From Ochotona curzoniae (Eukaryota; Chordata; Mammalia; Lagomorpha; Ochotonidae), in the NCBI RefSeq assembly GCF_017591425.1, contig NW_024466512.1, positions 14,449,001-14,513,000 of the forward strand: a stretch of DNA of 64,000 nt, given 5' to 3'. A model generated the notes under the pieces. It was not told the origin of the DNA. It ran no database searches and saw nothing but the letters and a program-made list of their open reading frames with translations. Made by a program: the position numbers and the translations under genes. This document shows, in pieces, positions 22,825 to 35,074 of the stretch; position 1 is the stretch's first letter; each line of letters begins with the position of its first letter.

Positions 22825-23530
22825 CATGGAATGATATTCAATCACATTAGCCATTGAGCAAATTCAGATTAAAACCATAAAAAGACAAAACAAAAAACTA
22901 ACACTACTAAGAGCTAAAGAAAAAATGGAGCAACTAAAATAATCATGCACGGTTCTGTCTAAAACTCCCAAACACTGGGAAACCAAGTGGCATCTTCTGA
23001 TAAATGGAAACATTGTGACCATATGAAGTTGGAATCGTGCTCTGAGCTGTTACCGCTGGAGACAAGAAACATCTTCCCACAAAACCCCAAAGGTGAACAA
23101 ATGTTTACAGCAGTGGTATGGGTAACTGTCAGAACATGTAACCAACCCAAATGCCCTGCAATGCATAAATAAACTAAATGCTTTTTTACTTTTATAAAAT
23201 GCATTCCACTAGGCAATAAAAAGAATGCACAGAGAAGAACACGGATGTAAATATTCAAAGTGCCATGCAGAGTAAACAAGCCAATCACAAGGGTGGCGTC
23301 CTTCACAATGATATGAACACAGGCAGAGAGTTGGTGACTGGTCCTTGGCTGAGCAAGATCATGCCTACCAATGGGGCAACTGCGGGAACTGGGAGGACTG
23401 CCAAGCGGCTGTTTTAGACCTTCATCAAGCCAGTGGTTAGTTGAATCCACACGTGGATTAACGTTCACCAAATGAACATCAAAACTCAGTTAACTTTACA
23501 GCATGTTAGGAACAAAATTTAAATCAGCTT
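22825..23530 (+). mobile_element. Old L1M 3' fragment
   Basis: Landmarks match an old L1 ORF2 end and 3' region: 'cattagccattgagcaaattcagattaaaaccataa', 'caacccaaatgccctgcaatg', 'aggcaataaaaagaatgcac', 'aagccaatcacaagggtgg', 'gaactgggaggactgcc', 'tgaatccacacgtggattaacg'. It directly abuts the tail of the previous L1. The 170-codon minus-strand frame at 22959-23471 is antisense to it. Confidence 0.55.
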
Positions 23531-23534
23531 GTAA

Positions 23535-24125
23535 AAATTAGAGTTAATATGGTGTTTTTTTCAGATAGTTTTATACATATACAACAATTGCTTACACAAG
23601 CACATCTTATCATTTTGTTTTGTCATTTTATGCCTTGTTTCTCAGAATTTTAAGTTCTTATGTACACTGAACCAGGGTGTTTTGCTTCAAAGACTTCTCA
23701 GAGCACAGCCTGGATTTGTCTTGAGTCAGGTGGATGTGCTTGGAACCAAAAGCTCCAGGAAGCAGGAGCAGTTGAGATGCTCCATGCTAATGGAGCACCT
23801 GCCTAGAAGGGCTGTGCATTGGACACTCATTGTCATATCTACAGTCATTCCCTCACTTCCTACTGCCTGCCAAAGTCTCCTATGTTTTCAAGCCAGTATT
23901 CAAAACTCTTTCAACATTCTGCTGGAGGGTTAGAAAACAAACAAACAAAAAAAACCTCAAAAAATGAAGGTAACTTTTAAATCACGCACTGTATGTGTCA
24001 ACAGTATAAAGAATGAATGGATTTTCAGCACACTGTAGACATTGGCGTGTCCTAATGACTTTTCAGGAGTCATCTGTTGGAATTTAAAGCCTTTGTGTAT
24101 ACGTACGTATTTGAATGGAGGAGTG
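23535..24125. other. No gene seen
   Basis: Unique sequence with an A-rich run at 23936-23965. I see no repeat or conserved-looking motif. Confidence 0.35.
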
Positions 24126-24129
24126 ACAG

Positions 24130-24375
24130 TGGCAGATCATTCAACTGTTGTTTTACTCCATTGCAAAGCCTTACAAGAGTTAGAGCTGGGCTAGGTTCAA
24201 GCCAGGAGCCAGGAACCCTAGACTATTGGCAGGGACCCAAGCACCTGGGTAATTATTTCCTGTTCCAAAGTTGCACTAGCAGGAAGCTGGGTTACAAGCA
24301 GAAACAGGACTCAATCCCTGGCACTTCTCTTTAGAATGTGGCCATGCAGGTGGCACCTGTTGTGCCACTCTGCCC
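24130..24375 (-). mobile_element. Old CSINE (minus)
   Basis: Reverse CSINE landmarks: 'agagctgggctaggttcaagccaggagccaggaac', 'cagggacccaagcacctgggtaa', 'ctagcaggaagctgggttacaagcagaaacaggactcaa' and head 'ggtggcacctgttgtgccac'. Its 'gagccaggaac' wording matches an older subfamily than the plus-strand young copies. Confidence 0.7.
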
Positions 24376-24379
24376 TCTC

Positions 24380-25440
24380 TACTTGCTGAGATTGAATATC
24401 ACATAATTTCAGCTGCATCAGTTTATCACTGATTTATTGTCAAAATCATATTTCTGTTTCACTTCCCTCACAAACTTGATGCACATATATTGACTTGGAG
24501 TTCTCATTGCCCCTAACATGGACTTTTTCTTGCAACATGGAATTAACAAGGTCTCCAAGTCTTCCAGGTTTGGATTTGAGTCTGGATTCACCAATATTTG
24601 TTCATAGCAAAGGCAAAATAAAATGTTTGCTGATCACCTTTTTATCATTAGTGATGGTATTTGCCAACACACATCATGTGAAGAATCAGCAGTCACTCTA
24701 TACCTTAGGGCTCAGGACATGAGCCCAATCAGTGGCTCCTTCAGCAACTAAAGGGTTGGGCTGTATTTCTGACTGCAGCAATTTGCCTCCCATTGGCCTG
24801 AGACAAGGCCTCCTACCTCCTAGGTGCCCTTGGGGTAGAAAACAAGTGCAACAATTTGGATCTCTCTTGCAGCAGAGGACACAGCAAGGAAACTATACAC
24901 ATGTCTTTCCCGAGGGTCAGAACTCACCCCCAGGGCTCTAGTTATGTTCAAGTCACACTGAGAAATGCTGGCCCTTCTATTTCCCAAACTGTCTGATTTC
25001 CAATTTCATTCCTCCAAAGAGAAGCATGGATTTTCTCCAAGCCCTGCATTTAGATTGTCTAATTATTTCCTAATGACTCGCTTTGCCACTGATCCGTGAG
25101 TGTGGAATGAACAGGTAACATTTTCTTTTCTAGACCTCTGTCTCCTCAACTATATGTAAGGAGGAAAACCAGAGATCCCTAACTGACCTCAAGCTCTGAA
25201 GATACAAAGGCTCCTGTGGTTTGCTTTTTGTCCCAACTGAAGATTCCTAATGTTAATCTGCCTAATGCCCAGAGAACCCACTGCCACACTGGGCCCACCA
25301 CAGTACTCCCCTTCCCTTCTCCCTCATTCCCACACCCGCCTCCCTTCCTCTTTCCACCTTTCCCCCTCCCTTCTTTCCATTGATTTATTTATTTTAGCCA
25401 ACTGAAGAGTTTGATTCTCTGTCCCTAGGACCCCTGGACT
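24380..25440. other. No gene seen; pyrimidine-rich run near 25305-25380
   Basis: Unique DNA with a C/T-rich run 'cttcccttctccctcattccc…cctttccccctcccttctttcc'. At 25419-25432 there is an acceptor-like 'ttctctgtccctag' immediately before the open segment described next. Confidence 0.4.
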
Positions 25441-25442
25441 CT

Positions 25443-25750
25443 AAGAATGGAAAATTAATTTGAAGCCAAGTGAGAGTAAAAGTGACCAAGTAAAGCAGAT
25501 TCGGAAAAAGATGTGCGACAAGGCAGAAGGAGGAGATAAACCAGTGGAAGAAAATAGTGTGAGTAGAAGTGATTTACAGGAGCAAAGATTCCAAATCCTT
25601 AAAGGTTTGGAAAGCTTTTCCAGAGCAATGGAACCCAAGCTTAGAAGAAAACTGCTACTATATATTCCTAATGATAGTACTTATCCCCTGTGTGATTCAA
25701 GGGAAAAATCACATGAACTTTTGGAGGTTCATTGTAAAATAGAAACATAA
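25443..25750 (+). other. Unassigned open segment of about 100 codons
   Basis: An open frame runs from the stop at 25442-25444 to 25750 and reads as a hydrophilic, Lys/Glu/Ser-rich peptide. It contains IRKKMCDKAEGGDKP and, towards the end, FSRAMEPKLRRKLLLYIPND. Composition is protein-like without low complexity, and a splice-acceptor-like sequence ends 9 bases upstream. There is no in-frame ATG near the start (first Met about 19 codons in). I do not recognise the family. It could be a single exon, a decayed processed pseudogene or chance. Confidence 0.25.
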
Positions 25751-25819
25751 TAGTCTCTTTAAAGCATTGGGATAAGACTTTGAGATAACATTGAAAAGGT
25801 TTTGTTTGTTATTATTATT

Positions 25820-26090
25820 CATATTTACCTAAACCCAGAAAGAAAGAACAAGAGACATGCAGAGTCAGGAACAGGAAGGAAGTATGTTTTTATCCTCTGG
25901 CTCATCCCCAAATCAAAGGGCCAGGTCATACCTAGAAGCCAAGAACTCAGTTCAGGTCTCCCAGTCATATGAGCCATCACCAGGGCCTCTACCATTAGTA
26001 AACTGGAAGGAGCCAGGCTCAGATACTGTAAATCAGAGTTAGATATCTGTTAAATGCCGGGATCTAAACCATCATCTTAAGCACTAATTT
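25820..26090 (-). mobile_element. Old CSINE (minus)
   Basis: Reverse landmarks: 'aagaacaagagacatgcagag', 'ctctggctcatccccaaatcaaagggccagg', 'caggtctcccagtcatatgag', 'actggaaggagccaggctcagata', 'ttaaatgccgggatctaaaccatc'. It is heavily diverged. Confidence 0.6.
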
Positions 26091-26094
26091 TTCA

Positions 26095-27885
26095 TGTGCA
26101 TCCCAAGAGAGCCATTCTAACAGTATCAAACATGGTACCTGACACACAATGCTAGCTGAAGGCATGAGGACAGTGGAGGAGCATAGAGTGCAACCGAGGA
26201 CACAAGACAGATACACACAGAACTATGGATTCCTGTGATAACAAACTACTGTAAACTTGCAGACAAAATTAGTGAGCAGGTCCTCCAAGAAGAGGCCATT
26301 GAGAATGGTGTGGTTGATGAGAAGGAACTTCTCAGAAGAGCCTTGAGTTAATCACACCATTCATGACTGTCACCTGAGTTCTTACAGACCTATCATCGAT
26401 AACTTCATCCACTGACCATCTCCAAATCACCTCTCTCTGAGAGATTTATCTAGGTACAAATCTCAATATACATTCTTGAGTCAAAAATATCAAGGGCCCC
26501 TCTCCTCCAAATGAAACATACAACATAGAAGATGTCAACTATCACAGAACTGCATCCAAGATTAAAAAGAAAATGTGAAAAGTTATGAAAAAGAAGCCAT
26601 TGTACAAGGTCCAGGGTAAAGATGTCAGGAATTTCATTTCTTATTACAAAAACAGTAGGTAGGAAGTTCCCCATGGAGCTTCATAAGCCTCCAGCAAGTG
26701 TAATGTGGCTCTGGCTCAAAAAAAATTCCCCCAAACCAAAAAATACAAACAAATAAGCAAAAACAGAAACCCAAGTTCTAGCTGCTCAATTTTATTATTA
26801 CAGGATATTTTTTTTAATGACACTTCATAAAATGGAAACTGGAAACCAAGAGCAAGAGGCTGGGGAAAAGGCACCAAGACCAAGCAGGTAGGAGAACACA
26901 TCTTTCACTGAGGATAACTTTCATCAGAATCAAAGAATATGACTCTTCTCTGGGTTCCCTACTTCACTGTAAAAGATTCTTTCTAAACAGGCTCCAAGAC
27001 TCAGCCACACAACTGCCCTGTGTTTCTCTGCTTTCCTTTAAGCAGGAGTAGAGCCCCCAGTGTACATCTGTTGCCTTATAAGTGTGTAGCCTCCCTTGGG
27101 TGACAGATAGAATTCCAGTAGTTGCAGCATATGCCAGCTCTGCTAGTGCTGGTCACAGGGGAATGCCCACAGAAACTAGGGTTCTGATAGGTGTGAGCAG
27201 CTGATAAGGGCGAGGTCTTATCCAATGGCTTTGAACTCAGGTCTTGGACATTCTACCGCAAATTCCATGCTTGCATGAAGAAAATGTTCACTGAGTGGGA
27301 TTCTCAGAATAGCCTCCAAACGATATCCATAATCATTTCAGTTTCATTGGAGCATTAATTTAAGCAGGAAAATAAATATAAACTTCTTTTAGTAGATGAA
27401 AAAATAAGGTGAGTACTTTAGGAAACCCAAGAAGGAAAGGCTTTTGCTTTTGCTTGTGCTTCCCCTCCCAGCCCTCCTGTTAATCTTAGAGTAAGAAGAA
27501 TGAGAACAGCAAGAAATTGGAGGCCGAGAGAGCCTCACTCGGGCTCCCCAGAAGTCCCCTCCTCTCTGTTTTAAATTTTGACAGTATTTTGTTTCATAAT
27601 ATAGTGGAAAGCTACAAATATTATTCTTGAATGTATGATTTGGGGAAGAACATCTATCAAGTAAGAGACTACACCAAAGGCTTGCTTTTCAGAAATTTTT
27701 AAAAGTATTTTAAGATCCTGGCCATTAATAGATGCCAATGAAAGCTCAGGGCAGCGTGATTGCCACTTCCAGAACTAGGTTTCCAGGAGGCAAAGATATT
27801 AGCAATGTTGGAGCTGGACTCATGCTTCCTTAACTCAGCTGTCCCACCAGGAAATAAGAGTTACATATTCATTTCTAAGCACTTT
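26095..27885. other. No gene seen
   Basis: Unique DNA. A-rich runs occur at 26717-26770, and I find no convincing repeat. The 'gtatcaaacatggtacctgacacac' wording near 26123-26147 is faintly MIR-like. Confidence 0.35.
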
Positions 27886-27889
27886 GGGA

Positions 27890-28065
27890 TAGCCCAGGCA
27901 CTGTGCTTAGTGTTTACACACTTTAGCTCAACCTCACAGTCCCATCATCCCATGTACTAAAAGCAGAGGTACAGAGAAGCTTAATGGACCAGCTAATACG
28001 GTATGAATCAGGGATTTTAACAGATAGCTATTGCCTTTACCACTACCTCGTTCTGTCTCCAGTGG
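27890..28065 (+). repeat. MIR SINE remnant
   Basis: 'agcccaggcactgtgcttagtgtttacacactttagctcaacctcacagtccc', then 'aaaagcagaggtacagagaagctta' and 'gaatcagggattttaacag' follow the MIR order (gccaggcactgtgctaag, cctcacaac, ggcacagagaggttaag, cgggattcgaac). Confidence 0.65.
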
Positions 28066-28069
28066 CAAA

Positions 28070-29665
28070 ATGTACATGGGAAATCAGTTGAAAAGTTGGA
28101 AATTTTCAGCCTAGTAATGGCCTGAATACGACCCAGTGTGTTCTGTATCTTGGCAACTCACCAAATCTTCCTTGATCTCACACACCTGCCTGCAGCACAG
28201 CTTAACATGACCACTTACCCCTGAAAGGAGGGCGTCTGAGCTGCCTTAGGTGCTGAGCATCAAATTATAACCTGATCCATTAACCATGTCTGTCAAGGAT
28301 ACGGGTGGAGGTGGAGGTAGCAAACCACTAAGAATGTGCTGTCCTTGATTGAATACACTCGTAGTTCTACAAAACCCAGAACTGAAGCCTGATGGAATAA
28401 AAGAACTGCTTAAGATCTTGGAGGGAGGAAGTAGCCACACCCTCTCAGGGCTCGGGCATCCTTAACTCTACAGTCACTGCTGCTTCTCAAGTCTAGCTGC
28501 CTTTGCTAATAAAGCAACATCTTCAACACTGTCCAGCCACCACCACCCCACTCTGGCAACATGCTAACACTCACAGATCACCTTTGAAAATCAAGAGACC
28601 AGATTTTCTAGCAAAAAATATTTCTAGAAGAACAGTGGCAATACCGAGTCATTCCTTATCTACAAGATTTGTCATTTGAGGAGATTCATCTTCAAGAGAA
28701 CATATCTCACCATAATATTTCCCAGGGCTTCTCTGCCATACAGATGTTTATTAATTATTCTTTTCCCAGAACACCATGCTTCAGTCATATGAATGCTTAG
28801 GTGCCCACTTTCCAAGAGCTGTGTGGTGGCTGCAGTGGTCAATGCAACTTTCCTAGATGCCGGAAATGATCTTGGAGGAACAATTTCAATGCCGGGAAAA
28901 TCACCCTCACGCAGGCAACTTTCTAGCCACTCAAGTAAGAAAATCCATCAACTCTTCAGGACAGCACAGTTATTTTTTGTAATTTATCATCTGGGGCAAA
29001 AGCTAGCATTTGAATGTACCAAAAAGGACCTTATTTTGTTTTATAGCCTATGTCCCACCCCATTATCAATGGCAAGCCCATTTTGCAAAAAGCATCATTT
29101 TAATGAAAGCATGCCTAGGAGGGAACAGGCAGGCACAAAGGAGGAGACCAGGCACCCATGGGTGGGAGTTGGGTGTGGGGTTTCACACCATCAAAATTAC
29201 TTTTGGTAATTTAGGAGCGTAGGAGGACATGAAAAAGAAACTTAATGATTTTAAATTTGAACAAATGTTAGGGCAGTTATCATAGAATTTTCTTCACTCA
29301 CACATTTAATCAAATATAAGTATGAAAAGGCTTTCATGTCTAGCTTTCTACTTCAATAGCTGAAAAGTTCAATGGTGCCCCCCAAATGCCTTATATGTTT
29401 TCCAACACAGACACTGATACCCTAGAAAAGTAGTTCTGTGCCCAAAATGAGACCTTCTACATGTAGGCAATGTAGGCATTCATTGATTGCTTATTTAACA
29501 TAACTGGATGTTGACTGCATGCTAACTGCAGAACTTGTTACTACCTGCACCATCTTACTCATCAACTGTGGCAACTTCATAAATGTTTGCAAGGATTGCA
29601 CCGGGAGTAATGTAAACCCACACCCCCAGCCACACAGCAGGTTGGTGGAAAAGTTAGAGCTCCAG
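28070..29665. other. No gene seen; one 138-codon open frame
   Basis: The frame at 28793-29209 (plus) has no recognisable domain or splice context, and an overlapping frame covers part of it. 28690-28760 is AT-rich with 'gtttattaattattc'. No repeat recognised. Confidence 0.35.
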
Positions 29666-29670
29666 ACCAA

Positions 29671-30185
29671 CTGTGATGGTTAATTTGGGATTTCAACTTG
29701 ACTAGGTTAAGAAACACACAAAAACCCAGGAAAACAATATTTTTGGAGAGCTTATAAAGATGTTTCCAGGAGTTAAATGAGTCTGAGCAGATTAACTGGG
29801 GCAGTCTGTCCCTCAATGTGGGCAGCACCATCCACTACCTGGGGGTCTGGAGAGAGCAAACACAGAGGTGTGTGCTCTGAGAACTGCAACACCATCAGTT
29901 CCTGTCTTGGACGTGACACTCCAGATTTGCTGGCCTGTGAACCTCAAGACTTCTACCAGTGACACCATCATTGAATATTCAGGATTTTGGCTATAAACTG
30001 AAAATTAGGCTACTGGCTTCCCTTACTCTAACAGATACATGTTACTGCATCCCAGGGTCTTCAGCTCACAGATGACCACTGTAGGATTTCTCAGCTGCCA
30101 TAAACACTTGAACAAATTCTCCTAATAAACCTCCTTTCATATGCCTTTGTGCATACTCTATTGATTCTGTCAATAACCGATTAAA
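29671..30185 (+). repeat. Ancient eutherian repeat ('gatggttaat…caacttgac' family), plus
   Basis: Starts 'actgtgatggttaatttgggatttcaacttgactaggtt'. It continues with 'gatgtttccagg', 'tgagtctgagcagattaactgggg', 'ctcaatgtgggcagcaccatcca', 'gactggcttccctta'-like phrases and 'ggatttctcagctgccataa', ending 'caaattctcctaataaacctcctttcatat…tattgattctgtc'. It is the opposite-strand counterpart of 18594-19060. Confidence 0.65.
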
Positions 30186-30189
30186 CCCT

Positions 30190-31270
30190 CTCTAGACTCA
30201 GAAAATCATAAGCACATGTTGCATTTTATGAGTTTGATAACATTGCATGTTCCACCGTTTGAATATTTGGGGAATACATCATGTGAGTTGTGTCCAATGA
30301 GATATGAAGGCTCAGTGGAACAGGGCCAGTGTACAATGTGTTTTAGCTTTGACCTTTGAAACTGCTGTACAAAGGATTACACTGTTCTTGAAATGTCACT
30401 TCTGATCAGTTATTTATGTGTCATATGAGGGCTTGTGCCTCTCACTTCACTCTGCCCTTTGGATTGTTTGCTATCCAATTTACAAACTGAAAAACAGATA
30501 ACTTTGGAGACTGGTGCATGACATAGGAGGTAAGAATTAATACAGAGGTTAGAAAAAAAGGTGCTATAGGTTCCCACTTTGCAACCATTCACGCATACCC
30601 CAATATTTAATACAGGTGTGTATGACTGGGGGTGAGGTAGGCAGAGAGGACTCAAAATACACTTTGGCCAACTCCAACATCATTAAAGTTAAGACAACAG
30701 CAGAATTACTAAGGGAAACTGCCATTGGAAAGTTTATTCCCTGGACAACAGGAGTTCTTCTCTCACCCTTCAATGCATCTGTAAATCTTTGTGCAATCTA
30801 CTTCCTGTACCAAAGCTCAGCTCTATCCTAGCATGGGTATATTAAAGCTTTCCTGGAAAACAACAATGGAGATAAAGAATTCTCCTTGGTTCCTTTCTCA
30901 GCTTTTGTGTCACTCCTCAGAGAATAACATAGGCTCTGCCAAGATAGACAACAAAAAGGTGTTAGCCAGGCTCGAGAAAAGTTATGTCTTCCAAATGAGA
31001 GAAGAGTTTCCCATGCGCACTGTGCCCCACTCCTACAACATTTGCTCACGACAGGCTCTGGTAAGATCAGGCTGGAAGAGTTAAGACATCACGGTACTGG
31101 GAATAGATACCCATTGCTCAGATCCACAGCTTGCTACTGAGATGGTGGGTTTTCCTGTTTCCCAAGAGATCAACAGATCAACTTGAGATGGATTTTATTC
31201 TGTTTCATTAAGAGATCAGTAGACCAACTTGAGATGTAGACAGATTTGAGAAGAGGAAACTTCTAGTTTG
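30190..31270. other. No gene seen
   Basis: Unique sequence. Open frames of 70-97 codons around 30560-31084 overlap on both strands without a recognised motif. Confidence 0.35.
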
Positions 31271-31274
31271 ATAC

Positions 31275-31460
31275 AATGAAGGGTGTGCTAGATTTTCATG
31301 ACCATCACAAAACAGGGAGCTAATTTTACTGAGAATGGTTTGTCTAATTCATAGCACTGGAGGCTCACAGTCCCCAGTCAGGAAAGCCCCATTGGCTTGG
31401 CATCCGGTGAGGGTGGAAGATGGCAGGATGTAGCAAATGAAGAGGAAGGATGTCTTTGAA
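31275..31460 (-). repeat. Possible MaLR-type LTR 3' remnant
   Basis: On the minus strand 'ttccaccctcaccggatgccaagccaatggggc', 'ggactgtgagcctccagtgctatgaatta' and 'ctcagtaaaattagctccctgttttgtgatggtcatgaaaat' resemble the 3' half of a mammalian MaLR LTR ('ccctcaccagatgcc', 'cagcctccagaaccatgagccaaat', 'attacccagcctcaggtattctgttatagca'). It is strongly diverged, with no internal retroviral sequence recognised. Confidence 0.4.
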
Positions 31461-31464
31461 AGGT

Positions 31465-33500
31465 GAAAACAGAGTGATTAGTTGGTTCTGACTTGGCTTT
31501 TACTACCAAAGTAATTTCCATGGACTCGGGATCTCCTGTGGGGATCATCTCCTCCACGACATAATGGACAAAGTTTCTACCCTCAGTACCAGTAACTTAG
31601 GAGTGGGACTTAAAGTCCTGTATGAATTTTAGAACTAATTCATGTTAAATTATTACAAAGGAAGATCCATGCATTTCCCAACCATGTGGAGACTGAGTCA
31701 ATCAGTAAATCTATGTTCACAAAAGACAGGAAGGGTGCTACTAATCCATCTCTAATCAATTTGTAATAAATGATTGCATTACTCAAATTAATAGGTCGAA
31801 ACAATGTTTCATTCACATTGGAGTCATAGGTCAAGGGTGTCATACTCAATTCCAGGCCAGAGCATTTGATTCAAGATATTTTAAGAGGAGTCTGTTTATG
31901 ATTCCATGTTCTCTAAATCCTGAGGAACAGGATAACCACTGTCTGTGAGGAATAGTGGAGGAGCCAATTTTGACTCTGAGGGCATTGATATGGCCTCTAT
32001 CTAGCATTGTAAGAAAAATAAAACAAAACACATAGTAGTATCTAAGAGTCACTCAACCTGTAAAGATCATTATTGGCATAAAGAGTACAATCTTGTGCTT
32101 CCAAAGCAGATTAGAGCAGAAAATTCAAAAGTCTTCCCCTAAAGTTCTTAGACAATTTCATGATGGTTGTTTCTGGTTGTGAAAGCCTTTAACAAAGTGG
32201 CTGGGATGGATTCAACTTCAAGGTGATGATGAATATGTATACCAGCCAACGATGTTGTGTCTCAAACCTGCAGCATGTTCTAAAACTTTAATCAAACTTC
32301 AAAGACTCTAATAAATACTAACTCTAAAAGCAAGTCCTATCTAATGTCAATCTGTGGGTGGCCTGCCAAATCACATCTACTGACATTTGGGGAAACACTT
32401 CCTTTCTTTGCTGCCCCTCCAAACTTTGCCTGATGAAGCCTGGGAATCGGACACAAGGGTTATGAATGTCTGGGTGGGATGCTCAGGTATGCCCCTCAGA
32501 GTAAACCAGTCTCACACATCTGATAGGAGTCCCAGCACAAAAGACCAGGGAGATGGCACCAATATCGGGCAACTCTATGAGTTGAAGCATTTGGTCAACA
32601 GGAGACCATATCAGCTAAAGGATTAGCCAAGAACAACACATTTCAGACAGAAGTGCATTTCTATAACATAAAATCCTACAAAATCAGCTGGGAATCTATT
32701 TCATTTACAGCCAGCCAGGCTTCCCCTCTCTGGTCCTCTAACCACAGTCTGACCTTGCCTCTGTCTTTAGTTATCTGCATGGACATATAAAACAGTTCCA
32801 GAAACATCCACCCCAGAGTTTCCTTCAGTTCTTGTTCATTGCCCTACCAAAACAATCTCCAGTAAAATTTCCACCTTTCAACTCTTAGCTGGACATCAAC
32901 AAGCAAATGTCATTGGGGGATATCAAATGGTAATGTCTAGCAGAACTCTTCACACATCCTCTCGATTTGTTTTGTGTTGGGAGGACATTTAATCGATAAC
33001 TGTCTGATTCACTTACACATGTATCATCCCAAAGTCATTCTGAAAGAACCATTTCACTCCCAGGAAACCTTTATACATCTGTTTATAGAGATATATAAGA
33101 CATAGTAAATCTTCTTGTATGAAGAGAATGGCCATTCAAATCCCCCAAACATCAAAAGCTTTGAGAAACACAAGATTTAGGACTGTTCTAAACATAAAAT
33201 GTCATAAAATTCTCCCATTTCTCTTAAATGCATAAACAATGACCCATCTTCTTATTTCTATCTAGAATGAAGAGAAGCTGTTAAGAAATGGAGAGGCATG
33301 ATCAATTCCTACCCAGCTTCCCAAATTCCCTAATGCAAACTGTACATGTTCCCAGATTTCCCTGAAAAAAATCATATTATAAGAAAATAGAAACAATCCC
33401 ACCTTATTCCAGTGAGGAAGCCATACTTTAAAACTGTAACTATGACAAACCATCTCAGCCTTATATTAATACACAAATATATCTTTATTACAAAAAATCC
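31465..33500. other. No gene seen
   Basis: Unique AT-rich DNA with short open frames only. I see nothing I can assign. Confidence 0.35.
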
Positions 33501-33506
33501 ATTTAA

Positions 33507-33600
33507 AGGATCAGTACTGTGGCATAACTGGTTAAGCTGTGCTAACAATGATGGCATCCCATATGGGGGCCAGTTCACATCCCACCTGATCCTTCAGATA
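33507..33600 (+). mobile_element. CSINE 5' fragment
   Basis: 'ggatcagtactgtggcataactggttaagctgtgct' and 'gatggcatcccatatgggggccagttcacatccc' are the head and B-box region of an older CSINE. The rest of the element is missing. Confidence 0.6.
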
Positions 33601-33604
33601 TCAG

Positions 33605-34025
33605 TTAGGTCACCTTTAAGTCATTAATAAGCACAAGTACATCCAAACCCCGTATGAGAGTAGTAACAATGAATAATCCTTGAAATTCCAACCAATTGGG
33701 CACAGTAGGACAACTGACCATCTATTATCTTACCTGTTATCTCCACCTTATAAAATATGTCCACTCCTCACCCCCACTGTACAGAGAATGAAACTAACCA
33801 TGCTTCTAGCTTTCACATCTGTTCTGACACAATGGGGCACCCCTTATGCAGCTTCTACTTCCAAGGAAAGATGGTAACACACAATGCTTCAAAGACAGCC
33901 ATTTATCTCTCCTCTCACCACACTTTTGAACATTTGATTCTCGTTCCCTAAGAAACTGTCCCATCATCTATATCACAACAATGAATTCTTTAATTAATGT
34001 TCTAGCAAATGTTTCCCAGGTTACT
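33605..34025. other. No gene seen
   Basis: Unique sequence; two overlapping 64-65-codon frames at 33680-33951 have no signature. Confidence 0.3.
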
Positions 34026-34029
34026 ACAG

Positions 34030-34300
34030 CAACCTCATGATTGTCATCTTCTTTATCGGCTGCATAACATGTCACTGTGCAGGAAGATAGAATTTATTTA
34101 ATTGTTTATCCATATGATTCCACAGTTTGACTGTTTCCATATTTTGTCTAATATTAAAACTATCATTGAACACAGTTTGAATACCTCAATTCTTCCTTAA
34201 AATTTACTTAGAACTAATGCCAAAATACAGAATCACAGAGTTGAGAAAGCACGGGTCTTTTCATAGCCACTAAGAATTTATTATATTCCTTCCCAAAATC
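34030..34300 (-). mobile_element. Old L1-type antisense fragment
   Basis: The plus strand shows the antisense pattern of an old L1 end: 'atcggctgcataacatgtcactgtg', 'aatttatttaattgtttatcc', 'gtttgactgtttccatattttgtctaatattaaaactatcattgaaca', then 'acttagaactaatgcc' and 'acagagttgagaaagcacgggtcttttcat'. It is very diverged. Confidence 0.45.
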
Positions 34301-34304
34301 ATGT

Positions 34305-34795
34305 AGAGGTAGCTGTGAGTTTAGAGACTGCCATACTCATCAAATGCTCATAAGCATTAGGCATGGTATTTTAATGTGGTTTTATTGCTCTAAACATAAA
34401 AATGGTACATAAGTAGTATATATAATTGCATTTTATTATCATTATCATAGAATAGAATAGAATTTTAGAATACATCATAGAACCAAGGCTTTCTTTTCCC
34501 CTATATCTAAATTATTAGAGGCAGTTTACACACTCACTTTCACATAACGAAAAAGAATCTCAATATTTCACAATATACCCTGGGGTTGGTTCTATAATCA
34601 CTTTTATATGCTCAGTATTTTTAGAAATAAAGTAATAAAAGTCAGAATAACCCAGCCTCTCATTCCAAGTTTCCTTCCACTAACCACATTCTTTCCTTTG
34701 GTTCTCTGAACTTCTAAAGTACTTTTTCTAAGGTTGTCACAATAATACAATTTCATAAATGACTATTCCCTTAGGAGGAACAGTGTGAAGCCAGC
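34305..34795. other. No gene seen
   Basis: AT-rich unique sequence containing a short tandem 'tagaatagaataga' at about 34450-34465. Confidence 0.3.
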
Positions 34796-34796
34796 A

Positions 34797-35072
34797 TTGT
34801 GACACAGCTGATAAACCCTCCATCTGTGATGTTAGCATCCCAGATCCCATATAAGCACCAATTCATGTCACGGCTGCTCCAGTTCCAATCCAGTTGCCGG
34901 ATATTGGTCTAAGAAATCAGTGAAAGATGGTTCAAATATTTTGGCCCTTGCTACCCACATGGAGGACTGAGATGAAGTTCCTGGCTTCTGGCCTTGGCCT
35001 GGCCCAGTACTGGTCATGGCTGCCATCTATAATTCTGATTTTCAAAATAAATAAATATCTTTGGGATAAAAA
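34797..35072 (+). mobile_element. Old CSINE
   Basis: 'cattgtgacacagctgataaaccctccatctgtgatgtt', 'cagatcccatataagcaccaattcatgtc', 'gctgctccagttccaatccag', 'ctacccacatggaggactgagatgaagttcctggcttctgg' and an end 'gattttcaaaataaataaatatcttt'. Flanks 'taggaggaacagtgt' (left) and 'taggagcagtgt' (right) look like a decayed target-site duplication. Confidence 0.75.
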
Positions 35073-35074
35073 AT

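Noticed and set aside
22959..23471. 170-codon minus-strand open frame
   Set aside because: Antisense to a recognisable old L1M fragment.
28793..29209. 138-codon plus-strand frame
   Set aside because: No domain, no acceptor at its start, overlapping alternative frame; likely chance.
31640..32060. Possible endogenous retrovirus body next to the LTR-like remnant
   Set aside because: Minus-strand frames here show no recognisable gag, pol or env motif; only the LTR-like 3' phrases at 31275-31460 could be supported.
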